In this document: positions 1 to 4,951 of the stretch, in pieces
Numbering within the stretch: position 1 is the first letter of the stretch
Layout of the letters: each line of letters begins with the position of its first letter
Origin: Clostridia bacterium
GTDB taxonomy: Bacteria; Bacillota; Clostridia; TANB77; CAG-508
Assembly: GCA_900758165.1 (NCBI GenBank)
Contig: CAAEQN010000132.1
Span: 1 to 27,941, forward strand
Reading direction: 5' to 3'
DNA: 27,941 nucleotides
Notes under the pieces: model-generated
Database searches by the model: none
What the model was told of the DNA's origin: nothing
Seen by the model: only the letters and a program-made list of their open reading frames with translations
Program-made: the position numbers and the translations under genes

Positions 1-234
1 ACCTTGATATTCTGGAATTACCATTATATCTTGTATATATAAAAATATTGTTTTATCTCCAATAATTCTTCCATGCCCAATTAGGTTATTGCCATCGTAA
101 ACACAAAGTGAGTATAATGTATTTTTTAAAGCTACTTCGATAATATTGTTTTCTCTTGTTCCCCAACCTACTGATTCTGTTAGCATATTAAATTCAGTAA
201 CTGTTGGAGTTTTTTCAATATATTTAATTTGCAT
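1..234 (-). CDS. GNAT-family N-acetyltransferase, C-terminal part outside window
   Basis: The minus strand opens at ATG 232-234 behind an AGGAG ribosome binding site and stays open to the window edge (78 codons). The protein has the typical front of a GNAT acetyltransferase: an N-terminal strand-helix, then a strand ending in NLIGHGRIIGD, then IQDIMVIPEYQG, which is the start of the acetyl-CoA-binding motif A (the Q/RxxGxG/A loop would follow just off the edge). Members move an acetyl group from acetyl-CoA to an amine; the substrate cannot be read from this part. It lies outside the integrase-att boundary, so it is probably chromosomal. The 3' end is missing because of the window cut, not because the gene is broken. 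Confidence 0.8.
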   Translation of the reverse strand, partial: MQIKYIEKTPTVTEFNMLTESVGWGTRENNIIEVALKNTLYSLCVYDGNNLIGHGRIIGDKTIFLYIQDIMVIPEYQG

Positions 235-369
235 TATTCTTTCTCCTATACTTCTTTTATTATTTACTAGAAAAATTTCGATTGTTTATTATTTTTTATT
301 TGTGCTAAAAATTCCAATTTCTTTTAGCATTTTAAATTTTTCTGCATTCTCGTTGTTCTTTCTGTGGAT

Positions 370-378
370 ATTATAGCA
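370..378 (-). promoter_or_regulatory. extended -10 promoter of the GNAT gene
   Basis: Minus strand reads TGCTATAAT, an extended -10 (TGnTATAAT), about 135 bp before the acetyltransferase start. The -35 at 17 bp is poor (TTTATT), as is common with extended -10 promoters. The interval 235-369 holds no convincing gene. Confidence 0.45.
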
Positions 379-421
379 CCTTTTCTCAAAAAAATAAAAC
401 ATCTAGCACTATGAGCTTAAT

Positions 422-465
422 TGGTTGCATCGTAAGCCTTAAACTCACGACCTTCGGGTTATGAG
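422..465 (-). other. tRNA-Met(CAT) 3'-half remnant, probable attachment (att) junction
   Basis: Read on the minus strand, the segment begins with an anticodon loop CTCATAA (anticodon CAT), then the 3' anticodon-stem arm CCCGA, a five-base variable loop AGGTC, a T-stem GTGAG, a T-loop-like TTTAAGG, the pairing arm CTTAC, and ends in a CCA. The 5' half is missing: the bases before the loop (CTGTT) do not pair with CCCGA. The T-loop has lost C56 and the acceptor end is one base short, so this is not a working tRNA. It sits between the integrase gene and a chromosomal-looking gene, where a displaced tRNA 3' end is expected after tyrosine-recombinase integration. By this model the rebuilt tRNA lies at the far end of the element, outside the window. 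Confidence 0.55.
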
Positions 466-484
466 AACAGAAAGTTTTTTTAGA

Positions 485-531
485 GAAAGCCTTTATTCTC
501 AGGTGTTTGGAGATTTATTTTTTAGGCTTTC
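485..531. repeat. inverted repeat and short direct repeats beside att
   Basis: GAAAGCCT (485-492) and AGGCTTTC (524-531) are perfect inverted repeats 31 bp apart, followed by two direct copies of CCCTTTAT (531-538, 542-549). They lie between the integrase stop and the tRNA remnant. They could be integrase or Xis arm sites, or a weak terminator for int. Confidence 0.4.
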
Positions 532-567
532 CCTTTATTTTCCCTTTATGTCATTTTAAAGTTCCAT

Positions 568-1764
568 TTAGTTCATATTTATATCAGTTAAATAATCTTC
601 TAATCTATTCATTTGGGATAGTTTGACTTGTCCTAAAATATGAACATATATATCTGCTGTTGTACTATAACTAGCATGGCCTAATATTTCTTGTAATACT
701 CTTAAATCAATTCCTGCTTCAATAGATCTTGTAGCAAAAGTATGTCTTAGTTCATGTATTCCCACTTTTCTAAAATTGTTACTTTTACATATTTCCTGAC
801 AAGTTTTTCTTAAGTATTCAGATGTTATTGGATGATTACATTTTGTTTTAAATATAAAATCATCCTCTTTAAATCCTTCTCCTAATTCGGCAAGTTCTTC
901 TTGCTCTGCTTGTACTTTTTTCTTGTATTCTTGTAGAATTCTTACTACTTTATCTAACATTGGTACAACTCTATAACTATTTTCTGTTTTTACATCTGTA
1001 ACTTTTCTTTCTCTTTTTACTTTATTAAACTCATCATCATAAGTTGTTATTTTTTGCATACCTCTTCTTACATATAGAGCTTTGTTTTCAAAATCAACAT
1101 CTTTCCATGTTAGCCCACTTAGTTCTCCTGCTCTAAGTCCAGTATTAACTAATACTATATAAGCTGTTCCCATTCTATATTTTTTCATAAATCCTTCAAA
1201 TACAAGTTGTTCTTCTTTTGTCATTATATTTAATTCTTTTCTTCTCATTGATGGCAATTTTAAATTCCTTGTTGGATTTAGTGATATGTGCCTACACATA
1301 ATTGCATCATCAAAACACATTTTTAAAATACTATAATAATGTCTTAAAGATTTAGGCGATTTACCTACATTTTGTAAATCACTAATAAATTTTTGTAAAT
1401 GATATAATTCTATTTTTTGTAATTGCATATTTCCTAAATGTTCTAATATTGTTTTAGATTTTTCAACATAACCCTGATAAGTTCTAGGTGATATATATGG
1501 CTTTTTATAAACTCTCATCCATTCTTTTAACCATTCTTCCAAAGTTATGTTTTTATTCTCAATATAATAGTTGTCATCTCTCTTCTTCCTAAGCTCTTGC
1601 ATTTTTTCTACAACTACTCGTTGGCTTTTATCATAGACTGAAACTTGTTTTCTTACACCATTTACCTCAACTGTAATCCTCCCTTCATATCCATTACCTT
1701 TTTTTCTTATTGTGCCTTCTCCTTTTACTCTCCTTGTATTATCATTTTTTGCTCTTCTTCCCAT
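568..1764 (-). CDS. int: Tn916-type tyrosine integrase
   Basis: Site-specific recombinase of 398 aa that cuts and joins the element at att through a phosphotyrosine intermediate. The order is: N-terminal arm-binding domain (about 1-70, with GEGTIRKKGNGYEGRI), core-binding SAM-like domain (about 75-165), and catalytic domain (about 180-385). The full catalytic set is visible: R211 (TGLRAGEL), a beta-hairpin lysine near K259, H337 and R340 (HELRH), H363 (LGH) and nucleophile Y373 (ADIYVH). The start has a GGAGG site 8-9 bp upstream. It lies at the element's edge, reading toward the tRNA-like att site, with Xis-like and small genes directly upstream. Length and motif order are normal for the Tn916/Tn1549 integrase group, and the gene looks active. 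Confidence 0.95.
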   Translation of the reverse strand: MGRRAKNDNTRRVKGEGTIRKKGNGYEGRITVEVNGVRKQVSVYDKSQRVVVEKMQELRKKRDDNYYIENKNITLEEWLKEWMRVYKKPYISPRTYQGYVEKSKTILEHLGNMQLQKIELYHLQKFISDLQNVGKSPKSLRHYYSILKMCFDDAIMCRHISLNPTRNLKLPSMRRKELNIMTKEEQLVFEGFMKKYRMGTAYIVLVNTGLRAGELSGLTWKDVDFENKALYVRRGMQKITTYDDEFNKVKRERKVTDVKTENSYRVVPMLDKVVRILQEYKKKVQAEQEELAELGEGFKEDDFIFKTKCNHPITSEYLRKTCQEICKSNNFRKVGIHELRHTFATRSIEAGIDLRVLQEILGHASYSTTADIYVHILGQVKLSQMNRLEDYLTDINMN

Positions 1765-1854
1765 ATTATTTCCTCCATAAAAATAGGATTCATAATATTA
1801 CTAAGTAAAATATACTACCAATATTATAAATCCTTATCTTCGTAAATCCAAACC

Positions 1855-2040
1855 CTACACAATGATTCTTCCTGAATTTTTATTAAACCATTCAATCATC
1901 TGTGGCTTGTTTATTACAATTCTTCTTTCAAATTTAATACAAGGAAAATCTTTAAGCTTCGTTAATTCTGTCATTAATTGTTTACTAATCCCTAATATCT
2001 CTGATGCTTCTTTTATATTTATACCTATTTTTTCATCCAT
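1855..2040 (-). CDS. xis: small HTH excisionase-like protein
   Basis: A 61-aa protein with a winged-helix/MerR-like fold typical of excisionases: KEASEILGISKQLMTELTK is the helix-turn-helix, followed by a beta wing (FPCIKFERRIVINK) and a last helix (PQMIEWFNK). Such proteins bend att DNA and drive the integrase toward excision. Its start (AGGTGG site upstream) lies inside the end of the preceding gene by 16 bp, and int follows 90 bp downstream, so the three are probably one transcript. It could also act as a small repressor. A second Xis-like gene exists at 12337-12567, so which one is the true Xis is not certain. Confidence 0.7.
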   Translation of the reverse strand: MDEKIGINIKEASEILGISKQLMTELTKLKDFPCIKFERRIVINKPQMIEWFNKNSGRIIV

Positions 2041-2243
2041 TTTACTAATCCACCTTTCGCTTTAATTTTTTCTGCTTTTTCCGTAGCTTCTCGTGGACTA
2101 TATAATTTCATTACGACATCAATTTCTGAATCAAGCATTTTTACATCAATATCGTTTGGTGTACTTCCTAATATATCTAATGCTATAACTGCATAAGCTT
2201 TAGCCTGTTTCTTAGTTACTGTTTTTACATTATTTAATTTCAT
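2025..2243 (-). CDS. small hypothetical protein upstream of xis-int
   Basis: A 72-aa protein of unknown function. A TTG nine bases upstream is also in frame, but an AAAGGA site lies about 11 bp before ATG 2243 and only 2 bp before that TTG, so the ATG is preferred. The sequence is mostly helical (TKKQAKAYAVIALDILG, then SPREATEKAEKIKAKGG) with a lysine-rich end and no membrane segment. It overlaps the start of the Xis-like gene by 16 bp, which suggests translational coupling and a role in element regulation or excision. I do not recognise the family. Confidence 0.65.
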   Translation of the reverse strand: MKLNNVKTVTKKQAKAYAVIALDILGSTPNDIDVKMLDSEIDVVMKLYSPREATEKAEKIKAKGGLVKWMKK

Positions 2244-2252
2244 TTTAATCAA

Positions 2253-2614
2253 ATCCTTTCACTTATAAACTTTTTAAATTAGTTACAAGTGAAATTGGTA
2301 TCTATCACATAGGTATTTAAACCTCTCCGTTATCCAACCGAGCAACCCCTCAATATAAATTAAGCCGAGCTGAAGTATCATTATTACTAATATAGATCTT
2401 CGCCAACACAAACTTACCATCGTTTGCTTTTTCCCTCATTATAGTCGCTATTTATTTTTAATAACATTCGCCTTCTTGGAGCTCCTTATATTAGTTAAAG
2501 TCTTGTAACTAATATATTTACTTGTCAATGTGCTATCCGTTTTCCAAAAGAAAACAAGCAAGAAAGATCAACTCCTCTCACTTGTTTTTTCAGTTAGCAC
2601 ATCATTTTTTAGGG
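2253..2614 (-). promoter_or_regulatory. structured 362-bp gap between sigma factor and xis-int genes
   Basis: No firm gene. The gap looks somewhat richer in GC than its surroundings. Structures: TATATTAGTT (2487-2496) pairs perfectly with AACTAATATA (2507-2516); ATGTGCTA (2528-2535) pairs with TAGCACAT (2595-2602) and encloses AAAACAAG (2551-2558) pairing with CTTGTTTT (2581-2588), with an AGAGGAG ribosome-site-like sequence in that loop on the minus strand; TTAGTTACAAG (2279-2289) is an 11-bp inverted copy of 2503-2513. Two minus-strand micro-ORFs are possible: 37 aa (TTG 2561 to 2448, behind GAGAGGAG) and 29 aa (2439 to 2350). The region probably carries the control signals for xis-int; TTGACA near 2523-2528 lacks a good -10. 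Confidence 0.4.
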
Positions 2615-3100
2615 CTACTTATAAAATTTCTTTAATTTTTTTCTTAAGTTTTCTAATCCTCTGTCTATACTCTCCTTTACTGTAGGGATAGAACGATTTT
2701 CTATTTTAGCTATTTTGGTATATGAAAATTCATCTACTATATACATATAAACTCGCCTATTTTGTGGTGTAGGTAATTTCCAAATTTCTTTTATTATTCT
2801 TTCTGATTCTAAATTTGAAATAACTTGTTCTTCTAAACTAATTCCTTTATTTTTAGCTCTCTTATTTAATGAAATATCTGTTAGTTCTGAATGTTCTATA
2901 TACCTACTAAATTTAATATTTTGTGAGTTTTCTTCACTTTTTCTTCTCTTATATTCATTTCTTAATGTTTCATTTGCTCTAATAATTTTTGATTTTCCGT
3001 TTCCATCTTTAAATACAATAATATTTTTGCTATTATCATTATTGCTAAAAACAATATATGTATCTATTATCTCTCGCTTAATTTTTGAATGCCTTCTCAT
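2615..3100 (-). CDS. sigma-70-like factor / HTH regulator of the element
   Basis: A 161-aa protein ending in a region-4-like helix-turn-helix: FSYTKIAKIENRSIPTVKES followed by a basic tail (LRKKLKKFYK). The preceding stretch (ISLEEQVISNLESERIIKEIWKLP) fits the linker of the small sigma-like proteins found in Tn916-type elements (Orf7 type). The first part (1-60) is basic and unlike sigma region 2, so it may be a specialised or degenerate sigma factor rather than an ECF sigma. ATG 3115 is in frame, but GGAGG at 3109-3113 lies after it, so ATG 3100 is the likely start. It probably controls transfer or excision genes. A 60-aa ORF overlaps the start, and a perfect hairpin sits just upstream. Confidence 0.65.
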   Translation of the reverse strand: MRRHSKIKREIIDTYIVFSNNDNSKNIIVFKDGNGKSKIIRANETLRNEYKRRKSEENSQNIKFSRYIEHSELTDISLNKRAKNKGISLEEQVISNLESERIIKEIWKLPTPQNRRVYMYIVDEFSYTKIAKIENRSIPTVKESIDRGLENLRKKLKKFYK

Positions 3101-3260
3101 TCTTATTTCCTCCATTCAATTCGTTTTTGAATTGAATGTGAGGTGGAGATCTGCATTTAACTAATCCATATAAAAGCAAAAAGAGGTCAAATCTACCTTT
3201 ACAGATAAATTCAACCTCTTTGATTATTTTTTCAGACATTCTTAATACACTGAATCTCAA
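3078..3260 (-). CDS. 60-aa ORF overlapping the sigma-factor start (possible leader gene)
   Basis: Starts at TTG 3258-3260 behind AAAAGGAG at 10-11 bp; an internal ATG at 3239 is an alternative. It ends 23 bp inside the sigma-factor gene. The sequence has a basic helix and a short hydrophobic run (FDLFLLLYGLV) and resembles nothing I know. Its ribosome site is in the loop of a hairpin (3253-3293), and its body covers a terminator-like hairpin (3180-3221). It may therefore be a translated leader that couples to the sigma gene rather than a protein with a function of its own. Confidence 0.35.
   Translation of the reverse strand: MRFSVLRMSEKIIKEVEFICKGRFDLFLLLYGLVKCRSPPHIQFKNELNGGNKNEKAFKN
3113..3138 (-). 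promoter_or_regulatory. hairpin at the sigma-factor ribosome binding site
   Basis: CATTCAATTC (3113-3122) and GAATTGAATG (3129-3138) form a perfect 10-bp stem with a 6-base loop. In the minus-strand RNA the stem ends on the first G of the GGAGG site used by ATG 3100, so folding could limit initiation. Confidence 0.5.
3180..3221 (-). terminator. terminator-like hairpin inside the sigma leader
   Basis: AAAGAGGT (3180-3187) pairs with ACCTCTTT (3214-3221). On the minus strand the closing arm runs into TTTTTGCTTTTAT. It lies within the 60-aa leader ORF, so it would act as an attenuator for the sigma factor if real. Confidence 0.35.
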
Positions 3261-3293
3261 ATCAACTACACTCCTTTTGTGTAGGCTGAGATT
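3253..3293 (-). promoter_or_regulatory. hairpin displaying a ribosome site in its loop
   Basis: CTACAC (3266-3271) pairs with GTGTAG (3279-3284), and AATCTCA (3253-3259) pairs with TGAGATT (3287-3293). The minus-strand AAAAGGAG (3278-3271) that would serve the 60-aa ORF lies in the loop and closing pair. A competing partner for the same motif lies upstream (3312-3375). Confidence 0.4.
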
Positions 3294-3311
3294 TATGTAA
3301 TAATGCTCAAA

Positions 3312-3375
3312 ACTACACTAACATATATCTCTTTTTTTTATTTTTCCTTAGAACATTTTTATAAATTAGTGTAGT
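3312..3375 (-). repeat. inverted repeat in the sigma-factor leader
   Basis: ACTACACTAA (3312-3321) and TTAGTGTAGT (3366-3375) are a perfect 10-bp inverted repeat. The CTACAC/GTGTAG core is the same as in the ribosome-site hairpin at 3266-3284, so the arms could swap partners. The stretch 3294-3404 holds no gene. Confidence 0.4.
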
Positions 3376-3404
3376 ATTTTATTGGATATTAAAATAATTG
3401 AAAA

Positions 3405-3443
3405 AAACACACAAATAACTTATAAATGGTTAATTGTGTGTTT
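3405..3443 (-). terminator. intrinsic terminator / attenuator before the sigma-factor leader
   Basis: AAACACACAA (3405-3414) pairs with TTGTGTGTTT (3434-3443), and the stem extends to about 14 bp with one mismatch. On the minus strand the closing arm runs into TTTTTTTC. A 22-codon leader ORF (3488-3420) with a GGGAG site ends with TAA in the loop, so a ribosome finishing it would cover the first arm and stop the terminator from forming. Confidence 0.6.
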
Positions 3444-3488
3444 AGTATATTTATTTATATTTTTCAATTTATTTTGTGATATATCCAT
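3420..3488 (-). CDS. 22-aa leader peptide of the attenuator
   Basis: ATG 3486-3488 follows AGGAG and GGGAG sites. The peptide is 22 residues, rich in Asn, Lys, Ile and Thr, and its TAA stop (3422-3420) lies exactly in the loop of the terminator at 3405-3443. The arrangement parallels the short leader peptide described upstream of tet(M) in Tn916 (orf12), where translation speed decides readthrough. The peptide itself need not have a function. Confidence 0.4.
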   Translation of the reverse strand: MDISQNKLKNINKYTKHTINHL

Positions 3489-3556
3489 TTTCTCCCTCAA
3501 CTCCTTATTATTTTTCCATCTTTGGTAGTTTAGGGATTTTTCTTTTGTTTTAACGA

Positions 3557-3591
3557 ATTCTATCACAATCTTTTTGCAAAGTTTGTCGAAT
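3557..3591 (-). promoter_or_regulatory. possible promoter with a Spo0A-box-like site
   Basis: The minus strand has TGATAGAAT, an extended -10 with TAGAAT at 3557-3562, about 70 bp before the leader peptide. ATTCGACAAA (3582-3591; TTTGTCGAAT on the plus strand) just upstream matches the Spo0A box (TGTCGAA core). The -35 at 17 bp is poor, which would fit an activated promoter. Short motifs like this also arise by chance. Confidence 0.3.
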
Positions 3592-3655
3592 TATGCGAAA
3601 AGGTGTAATTTATTGTATAAAATTTTATTTTTTTGGTTTTGTATAGTATTTTGAG

Positions 3656-3686
3656 GCAAAAAAAAAGAAGGTCTAGCCTTCTTTTA
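3656..3686 (-). terminator. terminator of the defence operon
   Basis: On the minus strand AAAAGAAGG, a short CTAGA loop and CCTTCTTTT are followed by a T run, directly after the stop of the 58-aa gene. It ends the transcript that starts at the SNF2 helicase. Confidence 0.8.
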
Positions 3687-3688
3687 GT

Positions 3689-3865
3689 TTACCAACATTT
3701 TTCTAATTGATCTGCTGTAAATGAATCTACATAATTTCCACTTTCTAATGATACCATATATAAGTTACCATCTTTGTCAATTATATATCCTTCTTGTTCT
3801 CTATATCGTACTCTTACTTTATCTCCTACTTTAAATTCATCGTTGTTAGAACTAAATAATCCCAT
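3689..3865 (-). CDS. 58-aa SH3/KOW-like small protein, last gene of the defence operon
   Basis: ATG 3863-3865 follows AAAGGGAG. The 58-aa product begins MGLFSSNNDE and continues FKVGDKVRVRYREQEGYII, then strand-rich YMVSLES and VDSFTADQLEKCW. The VGDKVRVRY start and alternating strands look like a small SH3-like or KOW-like beta barrel of the kind that binds proteins or nucleic acids. It is 26 bp after the 80-aa gene and directly before the operon terminator, so it is cotranscribed with the type III-like restriction genes. A role as a regulatory or immunity subunit is only an inference. Confidence 0.65.
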   Translation of the reverse strand: MGLFSSNNDEFKVGDKVRVRYREQEGYIIDKDGNLYMVSLESGNYVDSFTADQLEKCW

Positions 3866-3891
3866 ATTATATTCTCCCTTTATATCATTTT

Positions 3892-4134
3892 TTAAATAAA
3901 ATCAACATTTTTGTATTCAATATCATTCTCTTTAAGATATTTTTCTATTTCTTCTAGTTTACAATCTTTAATATCTTGATATATTTTTTCATAATTTAAT
4001 TGCTTGTTAATAATGGAATCTATAATTATTCCTATATTTTTATTTTTTTGTTCTCCTCTAATTATAATTTCAATTAAATTATTATCTACTTTTAAAATTT
4101 CAATATTTACTTTATCTTCTAATGATTCAACCAT
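3892..4134 (-). CDS. 80-aa hypothetical protein in the defence operon
   Basis: Starts behind AAGGAGG at a good distance. The sequence alternates strands (VNIEILKVDNNLIEIIIRGE, then NIGIIIDSII) with a C-terminal acidic/basic helical part (YQDIKDCKLEEIEKYLKEND). No membrane segment or catalytic motif is visible and I do not know the family. It starts 17 bp after the HEPN-CBS gene and precedes the 58-aa gene. A small partner next to a HEPN-like protein could be an antitoxin, but nothing in the sequence proves that. Confidence 0.65.
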   Translation of the reverse strand: MVESLEDKVNIEILKVDNNLIEIIIRGEQKNKNIGIIIDSIINKQLNYEKIYQDIKDCKLEEIEKYLKENDIEYKNVDFI

Positions 4135-4150
4135 ACTTATCCTCCTTAGC

Positions 4151-4897
4151 CTAATTTCCTAGGACATCCCAAGCTGTTAACATTCCTAAAATATTTTCTT
4201 CTTTTCTTCCATTTTCTGTTATATATACACAACCTACTCTTTTATGACTTGAAAAATAATTTTTAAATAAATCTTCAACATCATAAATATTTTTTCTTCT
4301 AGAAATAAATTCAAAACTCTCCATAGAATGATTATCAATTTTCAAAGATTCTTTTATAGAAGAAAAATTTGTTTTTTCATCTATAAGTATACCTGTTTCC
4401 AATCTTACTATATCTAACAGTGTATTTTCACTAAATATGCCTACTAATTTGTTTTCTTCAAAAATCGGAACATGCGTAAATAATTTTTCTGACATAGTTT
4501 TTATTGTTTCATATACACTATCATCGATATTTCGACAATACATATTTTGTCTTTTTATACACATTTTACTATCATATATCATAGGCGGATTTTTAATCTC
4601 ATTTATGATATTTTTTAATCTAATATTAATTTCAGGATTTGGATATACTACATATTTATCCTTATCTACCTTGTTATGAGAATTTAAATTTCTTACATCT
4701 CTTATAAAATTTAATTCTTCTTTATGCTTTTTTACAACACTGTTCTTTTCACTTAATACTTTTATTAAGTATCCAATATTTTTTTCATCAGTCACAATTC
4801 CATTTTTTTTGCATTCATTTTTTATTACTTCTTCCAATTCTTTAAATAAATTAATTAATTTATCTCCTTCTTCAATAAAGTCAATGCTATTTCCCAT
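4151..4897 (-). CDS. HEPN-like domain fused to a CBS domain pair
   Basis: A 248-aa protein; ATG 4897 is chosen because GAGGTG lies 7 bp before it and inside the longer ORF that begins at 4912. The N-terminal part (about 1-105) is all-helical and carries FIRDVRNLNSH; R69-N70-x3-H74 matches the RNx3H (Rx4-6H) signature of HEPN RNases, as in the Swt1-type HEPN group. The C-terminal part holds two CBS motifs: about 110-168 (THVPIFEENKLVGIFSENTL) and about 192-248 (VGCVYITENG, ILGMLTAWDV). CBS pairs bind adenine nucleotides or SAM. The gene is 54 bp after res with no promoter between. A nucleotide-gated RNase or sensor in the restriction operon is an inference. It could instead be a non-catalytic HEPN used for binding. 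Confidence 0.65.
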   Translation of the reverse strand: MGNSIDFIEEGDKLINLFKELEEVIKNECKKNGIVTDEKNIGYLIKVLSEKNSVVKKHKEELNFIRDVRNLNSHNKVDKDKYVVYPNPEINIRLKNIINEIKNPPMIYDSKMCIKRQNMYCRNIDDSVYETIKTMSEKLFTHVPIFEENKLVGIFSENTLLDIVRLETGILIDEKTNFSSIKESLKIDNHSMESFEFISRRKNIYDVEDLFKNYFSSHKRVGCVYITENGRKEENILGMLTAWDVLGN

Positions 4898-4951
4898 ATA
4901 TTTACACCTCATTTAAATTCACTCTATTTTTAGAATCCTATTTTCTTTACT

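Noticed and set aside
146..376. A plus-strand hydrophobic ORF over the acetyltransferase and its leader.
   Set aside because: It is the complement of AT-rich coding and leader sequence, has no ribosome site, and resembles no protein.
422..465. A working tRNA gene.
   Set aside because: The D-arm, the 5' acceptor strand and the 5' anticodon arm are missing, T-loop C56 is lost, and the 3' end is one base short.
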